From the NCBI GenBank assembly GCA_964019695.1, contig OZ026530.1, forward strand, positions 32,036,690-32,100,689: 64,000 bases of DNA, given 5' to 3'. Below are positions 32,480 to 45,800 of the stretch, in pieces. Numbering within the stretch: the first letter of the stretch is position 1; the number at the start of each line of letters is the position of its first letter. The notes below the pieces were generated by a model. The model made no database searches and was not told where the DNA came from. It saw only the letters and a program-made list of their open reading frames with translations. The position numbers were made by a program, and so were the translations under genes. This stretch comes from Loripinus fragilis (Eukaryota; Mollusca; Bivalvia; Lucinida; Lucinidae).

Positions 32480-33595
32480 TGTGGCTCGGGCCTAGACTGG
32501 CTCCAGTCCTTAAAACAATTTTTATCAATGTGTCATTTCATATATACTCCTCAAAATAATTGAAGGACCAATACTGTCAAGTATAACATTGAAGCATTTT
32601 GTGTAGAACATATTTCGAAATCAGTTTTACGATCTAGCCTAAATTTTTCGTACATCTTTGACACCTTATTGTTAAGTGAAACAGCAAAAAGAAAGTGGTA
32701 GAAAATGTTACAAACAAGGATTTTTTCGTCATTTTAAAACTTGACCTAAATGTATTGGAACGTCATTTTTTGTGTGTGATCCATGGACCACAGAACTGCA
32801 TGAAATGAATGAAAAGTGCTTTTAGATGCTGAAATATCTGTTTTCGCATGATTTTATGGTGTTTTAATCCCGTCGATACCAACCACCACTTCCTATGAGA
32901 GAAAATTGTCCAGTTTGGCTGTGGCGTAATGGCCAGACTATAGATTCAGAAAACTGGTTTTGGCGCTTGTCTGTGACAATCTTTATACGATTCGCCAGGA
33001 CATCTTTCTAGCACTCAAAGGCATAGAATGACGATTGAAAATCTGATTCTTGATGGCCAAGTACACACATTATTTTCAAAAAACACAAAACAATGTCAAA
33101 ACTCCATTTTCAGATATGAAAATGCTTGCTTCCCAGTACATTGAAACTGTTTGAAGAAAATTTCAGCATGTAAGCTGAACTGTTTAAAACAAAGTTTAAT
33201 TTGGTGTTACTTTCATTCTACTCAAATGGCCACAGAAGAATTTCTTTACCCCACCCACTGCCTTTTGAAAGTGTGTTTTTGAGGGTATGTGCATTTGAGA
33301 CACAGTTATGGCAGATTTAGGCATGGGAATCATTTATAATGATTTTTAATTTATGGGCATAAAGAATAGAAAGATTTGGGCAAAGTTTTACAGAATTTAA
33401 ATGTTTGAGCTCATTATACTCGCGTTCTAAAATCTTGGTCCTTTAATTATTTTGAGGAGTATAGTTGTAGCCAGTTTAACTCTGATGGCTCTGTTTTAAG
33501 CTTAAAAAAGAGCCATCAGAGTTAGACTGGCTACAAGTATATGAAATGGCACATTGATGAAAAATTGTTTAAGGACTGGAGCCAGTCTAGGTCCG
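32480..33595. mobile_element. Foldback element split by a Tc1-like insertion
   Basis: CCTAGACTGGCTCCAGTCC ... GTGTCATTTCATATA at 32490-32545 is inverted at 33538-33590 (TATGAAATGGCACATTGATG ... ACTGGAGCCAGTCTAGG). Next to the right arm is an inner hairpin (AGCCAGTTTAACTCTGATGG / CCATCAGAGTTAGACTGGCT, 33470-33536). The 920-bp stretch between is the element at 32547-33460. Confidence 0.85.
32547..33460. mobile_element. TA-flanked Tc1-like non-autonomous element, ends CTCCTCAAAATAATT
   Basis: CTCCTCAAAATAATTGAAGG at the left and CCTTTAATTATTTTGAGGAG at the right are near-perfect inverted ends with TA on both outer sides. The frames inside are broken, with no recognisable transposase. Confidence 0.85.
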
Positions 33596-33743
33596 ACCCA
33601 GACATTTCTGACGTGGTCAAGACGGAATAGACGTGCACAAGCATCTGTTTCAAGATTAGAAAAAAAAAACTTATTAAAATGTTTAGTTGATCAAATAAAG
33701 CAGGCAAATATGCAGGATGACTGCAGAGCAGAATCTGAATTAA

Positions 33744-33984
33744 CCCTTAATGCGCCGATCATAACAAAAGTCGTCTGCTTTTCTCGTCTGCTGAAATGTT
33801 TAAGAAGCCTCTATGGCAAACAGTGTGGACCAAGATCAGACTGCTTCTATAGGAGCAGTCTGTTCTGGTTCCATGCTGTTTGCTTATTTACTTAATTCGT
33901 CGGTAATGCTAGACAATTATTTGCAGCAGACGACTTTAGCAGACGACATTTTCATATGCATTTTTTTTCTTGGCGCTTTATGGG
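33744..33984. mobile_element. MITE family B (piggyBac-like), best-preserved copy
   Basis: TTAA (33740-33743), then CCCTTAATGCGCC ... GGCGCTTTATGGG, then TTAA (33985-33988). 241 bp. The TTAA target and CCC/GGG tips match piggyBac convention. The centre is a hairpin (GATCAGACTGCTTCTATAGG / AGCAGTCTGTTCTGG). The flanking sequence (GATCAAATAAAGCAGGCAAA) is itself directly repeated on the other side. Confidence 0.9.
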
Positions 33985-34339
33985 TTAAAATGTTTTAATT
34001 GATCCAATAAAGCAGGCAAATATGCGGATGGTCTGCACAGCAGAATCTTATTATGTACAAAGTGACTAATTAATCACATTGTACGATTAATCAACGCGTG
34101 ATTATTGCCAGCCCATGGGCTAGTTATCACATTTTAAAATGCAAAATGCAGAATGACTGCACAGCAGAATCTGAATTAACTGCAAAGTGACCCATCAATC
34201 ATACTGTGCGTTTCATTAACGAAAATGTGTTTATAAAAATGGTTTTGAAAAAAAAATCAACAGACGACAAAAACATGCAAAATTACCCAGTACAATGTAG
34301 CAAAGCGTTAATGTTGTTCTGTCGTAGTGCTCAATTAAA

Positions 34340-35200
34340 ATAATCTCAGTGAGAAATTTCTTTAGTTAGTGTATTTAATTATTGACAAGAAGGAAAACCC
34401 AGCACCATCATGCAGTTTAGTCATTTTGTTTTGAAACATAGGCGAACATGAATGGTTCAAGCTGCTTGTACACACCTGGAGACGTTAAAATTTAAATGAA
34501 GTTCAAGCTATCTTTAACACTCCGTTTACTAGTGTCGTCTGCTAATAGCCTTTGCAAACAGTTTAGATCCAGATCAGGCCCGACTAGACGTCGGACCTGC
34601 TGTTGACTCTCAGATTGTATTCCTGAAAGATTTTTTCAAAAAAGTTGATTTTGAAAAAATCAGCAGACGACAAAAAAGCGCGCAAATTACCCAATAGGCA
34701 AAGCCCCCACTAACGATTTTTTAAATTATAATATTCTGTGAGAAATTTCTTTGTAAAGCAGGATTATTTACGAGAGAGAAAACCCAGCACCTTCACACAC
34801 GTTAGTCATCTTGTTTGAGAGAAGACATGTTTTGCTCAGGTGACCATAAATGATTCAGTCTGCTTGTACACCCATGGAGATGTTAAAATTCAATCAAAAT
34901 TTAATCTGTCTGGCCCCACAGGACAAAAATGCCGACCTGATCTGGATCAAACTGTTTAACATACTGATGGTAATCGTGAACTTTTTTTTTTTTTAAAAAA
35001 ATGACTTGAAACAGACGTCAACAAGCATACACAATTACCCAGTAAGCAATCTTAATATTCTGTGAAAAAAATATTTAAACAGCAGGATTATTTACGAGAG
35101 AGAAAAACCAGGCTGAGCAATTTCACACAGTTTAGTCTTGTTTGTAATAAATGGTTCAGACTGCCTGTACACCCATAGAGACCTTAAAATGAAAATAAAA
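34340..35200. repeat. Three diverged tandem copies of a 320-390 bp segment
   Basis: Landmarks GTGAGAAATTTCTTT / GAGAAAACCCAGCACC / GCTTGTACAC(A/C)C begin near 34350, 34738 and 35056. Each copy also has AGCAGACGACAAAAA-like and CAAATTACCCA segments. No coding signal. Confidence 0.75.
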
Positions 35201-35443
35201 TGAGCCAGTGCATGAGATTTCCAACAGTGTAGTATGTGCGACCAGCAAAGCCTCAGATCAGCCTGCGCATACGCGCAGTCTGATCAGAGCCTCTGCTCAT
35301 CGCTTGAATATTCTAGGAGTGTTAAGCTACTGACCGAACATCTTTTGGAGGTTCTAAGCTTAAAAGCAGGCTGCGCAGGCTCGTCCGAGTCTACACTTGT
35401 CAAAATGTCAAATTGTTGTAAATCTCATGCCATGGCTCAAATT
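35201..35443. mobile_element. MITE family A, copy 4
   Basis: TGAGCCAGTGCATGAGATTT ... AAATCTCATGCCATGGCTCA, core CAGATCAGCCTGCGCATACG. Same orientation as copy 3. The Ser-rich reading frame across it is not a gene; the equivalent frame is broken in the other copies. Confidence 0.92.
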
Positions 35444-35656
35444 GAAGCTGTCTAGCTGCACATGCTCTTTAAAGAAGTGGGGAAAAGAATATACCCAGAT
35501 GAAACGTACAAACCTGAACAATAAGATAGAGCCACATCCTAAAGTGCTCAATTGTGAACCATTCTAGTCGTTTGATAAGTTGAAGGTCACCTGAAAAGGT
35601 TGTCATCTATCTGGCATTTTCTGTATATATATAACTACATGTATGTGTGATTTACT

Positions 35657-36060
35657 TTTTTGTGCCAGCAGAAAAAAATTGTGCTAGCAGGAACTTATGT
35701 GACAGCAGCATTTTTTGTGCTAGCTGGATTTTTTGTGCCAGCAGCAATTTTGTGCTTGCAGGAATTTTTGTGCCAGCAGCAGTTTATGTGCTAGCAGAAT
35801 TTTTGTGCCAGCAGCAAATTATGTGCTAGCAGGATTTTTGTGCTAGCAGTATGTTTTGTGTCAACAGCAATTTAAGTGCCAGCAGCAAAATTGGTGCTAA
35901 CTTGACCGTTTTTCTCTGCCGTAAAATTGCTGCCAACTTGCCCGCCTTTCGCTGATGCAAAATTGCTGCTAACTTGACCGTTTATTTTGCTGCAGAAAAA
36001 TTGCTGCCAACTTTACCGTGTTTCGCTGCAGTAATATCGCTGATACATTTGCCGACCTAA
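35657..36060. repeat. Two adjoining minisatellites (GTGCCAGCAG and TTGCTGCCAACTT types)
   Basis: 35657-35900: about 12 units of 18-22 bp, TTTTTGTGCYAGCAGNA. 35900-36060: about five units of roughly 37 bp, AAATTGCTGCYAACTTGACC followed by GTTTTTCGCTGCAGT. The two share a GCTGC/GCAGC word, so one may have arisen from the other. Confidence 0.9.
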
Positions 36061-36822
36061 TGCTGAGTTACTTCATTCAAGTGACATATATATAAATGAC
36101 AAAAATCACTCCTTAACGATTTATATTGAATTCTCCACGACCTCTGTCGGATGGGGTTAGATATGGCACTCCTGACAGATAAATAGTACGGTGACCGTGA
36201 CCCCCGATTTCCTTTCTTTTTTGTAAAAGGTAAAATGATAGTCCATGACATAAAAGCAAAAACTTAAGATTTTCAAGTCAGATTTTTTAAATATATAATT
36301 TACTCTAAAAATCGAAATCCTATTTTGGGAGAATTACCAAAATATATCATGCAGTATCTTGATACGGCTTGGGAAATCAAATAATTTTTCACAGTTTCTA
36401 AAAAGCTTGAGGTCATAAGAAATTATTAAAATTAATTTAAAGAAGCTAGATGACGATTATAACTATTTTAGCTTAACATTAAAGACTTAGAGAGATTGGC
36501 TAAATGCAGAAAACTTCCATATGAGATTATGAAAAAAATGACCACGGTGACATGTCCTTTTTATTTCATAAATGACCGTCCATGCAAAAAACAAACTGTA
36601 CGCAAATTAATGAACAGATTTCAACATGGGAAGATGTCCTTAAAGGAGTTTTAAATCACATGTGTTGGCGCGGTGTTTCAAGACTATTTCGAATCGTGCG
36701 GCACCATTTCACTCGTGCTATCTATGTCACATACTTAATAATGTTTCCTGAAATAGTCACGGAAGACATTTATATTCTTATCTTAATTTGACCTTAATTT
36801 AAGGTATTATTTTGGCGTGAAT

Positions 36823-36862
36823 ATGGATCGGATCGTAGCCGTAATATGCTTGTGCTGTTTTG
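36823..36862 (+). CDS. Antistasin-like gene exon 1 (signal peptide)
   Basis: 13 codons plus one base, donor GTTAGT. Its single leftover G joins GA of exon 2 to make Gly14, completing a signal peptide with likely cleavage after FACA. Confidence 0.85.
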
Positions 36863-39800
36863 GTTAGTATTATACTAATTGTGTGCTTTGCATCATTTAC
36901 CTTGGTCTTTTGTGTTTTAAAAACAGAGTAGATCTGCAATCTACGCCGTTACATGCTGAACTTTGCACTCTGGTACTATCCTCCAAAGGTAAATTTTAGC
37001 TCTTCCGTATTTTTCTCTCTGGTAATTTCACGTCAATTAACTGAGACATATATCAAAAATAGTTTAAAATAAAATAAACGGGGAAAAAACTATTGAGATG
37101 CAAGTTTCTGGTCCTGTGTTTCTTTGAATCTCTCTGTTCTCTTAATGTACTGTCCTATTTCCTCACAGATCAGATCTCTCCAGTTGGGCAACTCAACATG
37201 ACTATCATAGCTTAGCAAAGTATAGACACTTGGATCCTGAATATCTAGCTGTTCTATCAATCTGTTAAGAAGAATATATCTTGCTTCCTCATACAATGGA
37301 CACCCCAGAAGAAAATGCTGCACATTTTCAACTTCACCACACTCACAGAACCTTGTTTCCACCTGTCCAAGTTTGTGTCTGTAATCATTAAGTTTGCTGT
37401 AGCCAGTTCTTAATTGAAGAATTTGCTTGAACATTTTTGTATTGGAAGAGTCCAAGCGAGGATCACTTTTCAGGAAGGGCTTTCAGAGGAAGAAATCTCG
37501 ACCAGACTCCCCAATATCCCACCTTTGCTGCCACTTGTATTGGGTGCTAACTCTTGCATGCCTCTTAATGTCTTGCACAGTAACAACACGTGTCTCTTCA
37601 CCTAGCTCTTTTGCCTCCATTGCTGCTTCTTTTGCCAATCTGTCAATCTGTTCTTTTGCTAGCTGATCAGGAAACACACATTTTTTGTATTCATACCAAT
37701 AACATGATTCCCAACGCTTGTTGATCAAATAGGAGATGAGTGTAGTACATATACAAGGCCAAAAAAGAAACGCCACAGATAAAGATTAAAAATATTGCGC
37801 GTTAAATGAGAGTTGCACAATTTCATCTGCTATCTATGTTTCGCTACTATTCCTGCCACACATTATTCTGATTGTTTTATTGAGCTTAGTCAACCCAATT
37901 CAGTGTACTGGCTGTCTTTTTATTTTCAGGTTTTTCACGTATACATTCATTTTATTTCAATCTACACATGTAATAACTACTGAAATCACTAGTCTAATAT
38001 CCAACTTGCTTGAAAACCTTTTCAAACTTTAAAATTAAAAGTTACACATTGCTAATTTACGATGCCAAAACGGACACATGTCGAACGCGAAAAGGCGATA
38101 AGAATGTTACAAGCTAACGTGGCGCCATCGGTGATAGCCCAACAATTTTGATGCCATACAAGGATGATTGAACGTCTTAGAAAATGTTTCTGACAAATTA
38201 GAACAATGTCAGACCCTGCGCATTCATGACGTTATCGCCTAACGACGCGACGTCAAGATCGATAAAAACGTAGGTTTAAACTGCTGAATCAATTTCGTCC
38301 GTTGACAACGATATCTACATGTAGCACAACCCCAGGAACGCATAATCCAAGAATCAGCACTCAAACTGTTACACATCGTTTGCTAGAGATTGGTGAAATA
38401 CCCCCCCCCCCATAAACAAAGTGTGTTTTATATGCGGCGTTTTTTTTTGGCAAAGTATATTGATGAAAATGTACTTGGCTAAACGGTCACTCAAAAGTAA
38501 ATAGATTGATCTAATATTGTCGGCGCACATATACACACCAGGCAGGCGGCAATCGAAAACGTAAATAATATCAACGAAAGTAGATCGAAAATGGTTAGAA
38601 GCAGTGTTTTTAATTGCCATTTGTCGCCAGTCGGCGACAAACGGCAATCGAAATTACTGTTTATGTCGAATTTTGACCCGCGTACATGTATGTCGATTGA
38701 TAAGAGCGTTTTCAATTGCCGCCTATCCGGTGTGATATAATATAAAGGGTAAATAAAACAAAAAAAAAGTGTTAACTTATCGCAATATACATGTAAATAT
38801 ACAAAAAAAAAGTAATTACCCTAATTAAGGACAACTGACTGTAATGAGCACGACCCGTGGTGAACGTAGATTAATCAAAGAAAATTGGACGGATGGACGG
38901 AGGGACAGTGACTTCATGTTTGTTTACAAAGTTATCATGGACATATAATCGATAGATCATTTGTGTATTAATCCTATCCTGAGGATAGGATTAATACACA
39001 AGTGATCTAGCGATTCATGTTAGCCCAAATGAAGTGTGTCCATTAGTGCTTTACTTAGCAATTGTAAACAAAGTATTACATGTACGTCAATGTCACGCTT
39101 GGTTGGCACGACAGTAAGTTTTTAGAATATTGTTGTTGTTGATAATTTCGATTTGCGCATACGATTTTGTGATTTTCAGCAGTTTTTCTATGCTTTAAAT
39201 TATCCAAGCAGCCGTGTCAACGTTGTGTATACCAGTGGCTGGGCAATGCTAAAATAAATAAGCAGGCCTGTGCAAATTTTCATCAAAATATACCATGTCG
39301 TTCAACAGTAATGAGCATTTTCAGTAACTGACCACGACAAGGCAGATAGATGCTCAGCAAAGCCTTGTCTACCAATAAAGGCTGCTAGGCATGCCAGTGC
39401 ACAATGAATGGATAATGTTGGCATGCATATATATGCGAAATTTGATCAAAATATACCATGTGGTTCGGGAGTTATGAAAGGTGAAGCAACAAAATGATCA
39501 AAGTAATCTTAATGGCTGTAAGGCTGTTCTGTCTTCCAAAGATTTGATAAAATATACTAATCACATGCATGACATTTAAAATTAATAATTGGCATATATT
39601 CAAGTCATCACTTTGGGTGTGGGGACATCATATGATGATAATTAACTTGTGACTTTTAGAAACAGCAGCTTATGCGATGTTCAAAAGTTACGCCTTCTTG
39701 GACCTTTATCATGCATGTGCAGTTCAATAAATGATATAAGTGAATATCCGTAGGCCTGAGGAGTTAGGGTTCATAGGTTCGATTAGGTATTATTTAGAAA

Positions 39801-42800
39801 AGAGTCCAAATGAATTACAAAGATTCCCTTATTTTTGGCGTATATGTGATTCAAACAAGATGTTACATGGTGTGCTATTTTACAGGATTTGCGTGTGCTG
39901 CGGACCACAGACGTCTTGTATTCGGTGATCACCAATTTCCAAGCAATCCTTTTGGAGGTAATAATATCACTTTGATATTGAGTCTATGAGTGGGCTCAGG
40001 AAAGATCAATACTGCATTACTAAAACAAGAACCAAACACACACACACTCTCACACACAACGGAGCAATAATAAACAATGAAAATGGAAATTTGACGCATT
40101 GATTAGTTGAGCCACGACATGTGATTGCCAACAATGTGGTACGTGCGACCAGCGAAGGCTTGGATCAGACTGCGCGTATGCTAGTCCCTTGAGTATTCCA
40201 TGACTCTAAGGCTACTGACCGAACCTTATTTGGAGTTCTTAAGCTTAAAAGGAGACTGCACAGGCTCGTCTGTGTCTACACTTGTCAAAATGTCACATTG
40301 TTGGAAATCACATGTCACGGCTTAATTATAATCATTATGTTGAAACTGTAATTCGAAACTTTTCGCTAGATTTTTTTTCCGAATATAGCGTTAAAAAATC
40401 TAGACAAATTTGTGATGTTAAGAAATTGCTAATAGGGCATGATTTACCTACATCAATAAAGTAACCTGAGTTGGCCATTTCGCGAGGGTTTTATTTTCAC
40501 GAAACTTCGCAAAAGCTTCCTTTTTTAGAGCAAATTTTAGAGACCAGACTATTATATTGGATGAGAAACTCATCTCAGGAAGCAAACACAACATATGTTT
40601 CAAAAGAAGAAAAATCTAATTTGCTCAATTTTCACTGGATCTAATATATTCTAAATTCAATTTGAATTATCGAGTTTTTACGTAACTGTGTGTTTTAACA
40701 GGTCACTCTTCCGGACATTGGCATGACGGTACATCATACATGCCGTGTAATCCAGCACAGAGCGTGTGTCACCTGACCTGCAGCGCTGGGTACGTGAAAG
40801 GACCCAATGGTTGCGACTTCTGTGCATGCGTGGTGGATAATTATATAGGTATGATTACTGCTCGTTCTGTGGTCGATTAGTCCATAGAGGTAACACAACC
40901 TTGAATCAATTTCACATCATTGTTGAGTCAACACTTATATATTGATTTCACCTTTATCCACAATTCAACTACTTTAGGGATGTGCAAATTCAAACTTTAA
41001 TGAGCAGACCATTTCAGCTGCAAGCTCGGATCCAGAAAGTTTTTTTCAGAGGGAGTCCATTTTCGACATTTTTGTTTTGTTTTGCTTTTTTAGTTTGAGG
41101 TAGGAAGGATCCAAATACCACTATTAGCTGGCCGATGATGGTCCAAAATTGAAGGCTGGCTGGTTTGGTTGCCTTGTAATTTTCAGGGGATCCGGACCTC
41201 TATTGCTATAAAACACTATACGTTGGTGATTTTCCAGGTGGGGGTCCGGACCCTGCGCCTACCCCCTCTGGATCCGCGCATGAGCTTGAACACAAATGTA
41301 GATATGGTAATCTCACAAAGGCGATTCTAACACATATACTGATCAAGGGAAGTTTGTGGGAACTTGCACCTCAAAAACGATACTTATTTTATATGTATCC
41401 AAAATATGACAATTTTACTTTGACTTATACATGTACGTTGACTAATTAGACTTTTGATTAATTAGAATTTGAGTTATCACCTCTCACATACAGATATGCA
41501 ATTACAGAACCAACCCTTTGTATCCTAACCCTCATATACGCATCAATTAGACGAGTCGGAATCCATTTTCGATTTTGGTGTTTTGGGGTGGATTGTTTTT
41601 TTTAATATTTCATTCAAATTCTAATAGAACATACTCGAAGCATTCATTGAAGGCCCTGATCAGACGGCAGTGTCCAGTGACCGCGTCTGAGCAAGGACTG
41701 CACTGATTGCTTATGTCCCATAGAAAGAACGATTTGCTCATAAGACTAAATAATTTTGGCGGGACCCATTACTTGTCTTTTACAGATCAAACTACTTCCG
41801 GTTCAGTTCTCAGTAACCAGCCTGGGACAGTATTTGGCGGAACTAGTATGAGTTATCACCCTTGCCTACCATCCCAGAGAACATGTCATCTTCAGTGTAG
41901 GGGCGGCTACACTAAAGGACCAGGAGGTTGTCATTTTTGTATGTGTGCGCCAAAATACGGTAGGTACATGTATATTTTAATATGCACACTAACAGCACAA
42001 GTTTCATTAGCTGGTCTGTTAATTGTGATAGAACATTTCCGAAACAATCTCACCGCTCTGTTTTATGAAAAATAAAGAACCCTAAACAAGACAGCAAAAT
42101 AGACGTACAATGTACAGTAGGTCACTATACATGGGAGTCCTGATAATATGTTTTAATTTTTTAGTTATCAACGTTTCAGTACACAGAGGGCCGTACGAAC
42201 ATCCCATGCAAAGCCATTGTAAACAAGGGGTCCAATGCTCTACCTGTACTTCTAAGGAATCCTATCGCCACTTGTATCTTTTCAGACGGATGGGGGGGGG
42301 GGGGGTCTGAACCATATGCCTTCCCTCTGAGAGCCCATAAATTATTGTTTCGATACTTTTTATAAGCTTGATATTCAGATTATAAGGCAACGCGATCAAT
42401 ATGTGTCTTCCAAGTAACACCTTAAGAGGATTCATCAATATCACAGGTATATTTTGTGATAAAAAGTATTCTTCAAAAAATAAGGAGTCACTATACCAAA
42501 ACAATATTTGTGTATTTAGTACTCAGATACATGTAGTCCAACAATGGTTTAAAGATTTAGTAACGTAACGTAATGACGTCCATTATAACGTTGCGTAAAA
42601 TATGGCAAAATTTTGACGTTTTTACGTCGAAATTTGATTTTAAGCACTTTTAATGTCATGTGATAAAAATATTCTAACATTCGTGCTCCAGTATTATTAT
42701 ACCCGCTTTTTCGTTAGAAAAATAGGGTAATTTCGTACCAAAGTCGGTCCGTCGTCCGTCCGTCTGTCCGTGCGTCTGTACGTCTGTCTGTCTGTCCGTC

Positions 42801-45800
42801 CGTCAAGTTTCTTGTAATTGTATCTTCTCTTAAACCGTTGGAGGTAGCAACTTCAAACTTTGTAGATGCATAGATAACTTGATGTAGAGGGTACTGGGTG
42901 ACGTTTCGTGTGACCTTGACCCTAAGATCAAGGTCAAAGGTCAAATAATGTATTTTTTGTAAACGCATCTCCTCATAAATTTTTGGAAGTAGCAACTTCA
43001 AATTTTTGCTGTGCATAGGTCACATTATTTCGAGGGTACTTTGTGACGTTTGTGTGACCTTGACCCCAAGGTCAAGGTCAAAGGTCAAATAATGTATTTT
43101 CTTGTTAACACATCTCCTCATAAACTTTTGGTAGTAGCAACTTCAAATTTTGCCTGTGCATAGGTCTGATGATGTCAAGGGTACTGGACAACACTTTATG
43201 TGACCTTGACCTTGGGGTCAAGGTCAAATAATGTATTTTCTTGTAAATGCATCTTCTCCCATAACATTGGACATAGCAACTTCAAAGTTTGCAGGTGCAT
43301 AGGTCACATGATGTGGATGGTACTGGGCTACATTTTGTGTGACCTTGACCCCAAGGTCAAGGTCATATAATGTACTTTCTTGTAAATCCATCTTCTCCTA
43401 AACTGTTAAACGAAGCAACTACAAATTTTGCAGGTGCATAGGTCATATGGTTTGGAGGGTACTGGACAATATTTTGTGTGACCTTGACCACTACTTGGTC
43501 AAGGTCATATAATGTATTTTCTTGTAAATGCATATCTCCTTAACCATTGGACATAGCCACTTCAAACTTCACAGGTGCATAGGTCATGTTATGTAGAAGG
43601 TACTGAGCTACATTTTGTGTGACCTTGACCCCAAGGTAAAGGCTATAGGTAAAAAAGCGAGTATTTGCGATGGTGTACCATCGACTGCTGCTCTAGTTAT
43701 ATTTATTATACTCGCTGCAAAAATTTGATAACATTATCGGCAAGCCTTGCAATTGATCTCATTTCCTCAACTTATTTATAAACTCAATAATGCATCAGCA
43801 CTGTGTAGGGTCCTCATTATACCGAAGCAAATATAAGGCACACTTCGAATCGAACTATAGTTCCTATTATAGTAACTATAGTTCGATTCGAACATCGATA
43901 GTCGCTACTATAGTTCTACTAGAATTCAACGGTGGGTCAGAGCCCCGTTGCTCTAGTAGATTGTATGGTTCCCTTCTCTAGCCCTATCTAACAAGAAGGG
44001 GTCAAGATCTGTCAGTAGCCTTAAAATAATCTGTTTTAGATAATAAATACTCGCTGTGCTCTATTTGCTGCCCTACTTATTCGTAATTGTTAATTCGAGT
44101 TGGCTGTGCAGTATATTAGCATCATTTTCGCCTGCAATGAAGAATTGAAAGAGGGTATGCAAGGCTATTCACTTTGTTTACTTGGCAACCAACTTAAGTT
44201 TCAACTGCATCCGTTCGGGTGTAAACGTGTGCGCGCACCTATTACTTAATAACTATAGTAGGAAATTAAGTTCGATTCGAAGTGGGTCTAAGTCGTAGCG
44301 TGTCCCTAATAAGGCATAAGTGAAAATCTTGATTCTAAATCAAAATACGGTAAAAGCCAAGCGCATAGACAAAATGTACAGATCAAGTCTGATTAGGGTC
44401 TTCCCTAGTTGCTAATCTCACAAGTATTTTGTAAATCCTGCCCTGCAAACGAGCATTTTATTTTATTTTGGGAACAGTATACGTACAAAAAACTGAAACG
44501 TAAGAACAAATTGTTTCCATGGAACTAATATAATTAGTACAGAAACAATCAAACTTCTATCATATGTTTGATAAACAATTTTGAAAACGTAAAACTGTAA
44601 ATATAAGACAATATTTACAGTTTTAACATATGTTTAGGTGCTCAAAAGAACCCTTTGATTGAGACGGTTCTTTTGATCACCGACATATATTTTGATTGAG
44701 AAAAAAGAAAATACATTTTTCGGTACGCACTTTTAACTAAAGGCCTGGGCCTGGAATTACAATGCCTCCTTAAAGTTAAGCAAGACTTAAGTAAAGCATT
44801 GATATTTCAAAATGCTATATTAAATGCTAAATAAATTGCCATGATAGATGTGGTATTTGTGGTCAAAGATATCATTGTGATCTTTAGAAAAATTAAAACT
44901 ATTTTGATTTTAATTAGTTTTAAACGTTATTTTTTGCATCCTGAAAAATCAATACTTAACTTAAGTCTTCCTTAACTCTAAGGAGGCATTGTAATTCCGG
45001 GCACTGTAATCTAATCATTTTTCTACAGACTATACAACTCGTGTGGGTGTTTTTGTAAACCCGACAGAACCAGCCTCAAAACGACCAGTCCAGACGGCCA
45101 AAGGTAAAATATAATTAAAGACGCTTCCAAACCACGCTCAGAATGCCACTCAATAGTCACCTGATAGTGTATAACTGACCAATTCAACGACGGCGTAGAA
45201 CGTGACATAGTCGCACACACAAAATCGCACGTGTTCAAACACCCATAATTAATCCAAGGTTTACCACACAGTTATTCTTTTAAATGATAATCACTTAGGC
45301 CTCGTGGCTAGAATACCTGTCTTCATGAATTTAGACCAGGCAAAGCTCAACTTTGTATACGGGGAAGCCCTAAAGGGGTACTTTTTCTACTGAACACCGT
45401 ACTAAATATTCAGACAAAAGAATACAATATTTTTTGGAATTATAACCTACCATCCCTAGATACATGTGTATGCAAAATGGTCTATCCCGAGTTTATTGTA
45501 TCAAACCAGAATGAAACATTCATTAGTATATTGTCGTATTTTTTTGACCCTGAAGTTCAAAGGTTGTGACCTATGCTAATTTTATCTCAGACCTATAATC
45601 GATAGTTTTCGCCAAATATACGGGAATAAATTAGCTTTTCTGAAAGTCAATGTATCATAACGGTAGTAATATGACTTTAGCGTCCGCTGTGGTGTAGTGG
45701 CCTAAGCCCAGGACTGCTAATATAGCTCCTAATATAGAGCAGGCAAGTTCGAATCACGCAAGGAGTTTTATTCTTTTTTCCTAGTAAAAAGTTTCTATGT

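Noticed and set aside
35234..35455. Ser-rich frame with CAGSSE-like text
   Set aside because: It is a translation of MITE family A; equivalent frames in the other four copies are broken.
42110..42310. Cys-containing frame downstream of module 2
   Set aside because: No module spacing; it runs into a G-run and lacks a donor. The acceptor-like TTTTTTAG is weak.
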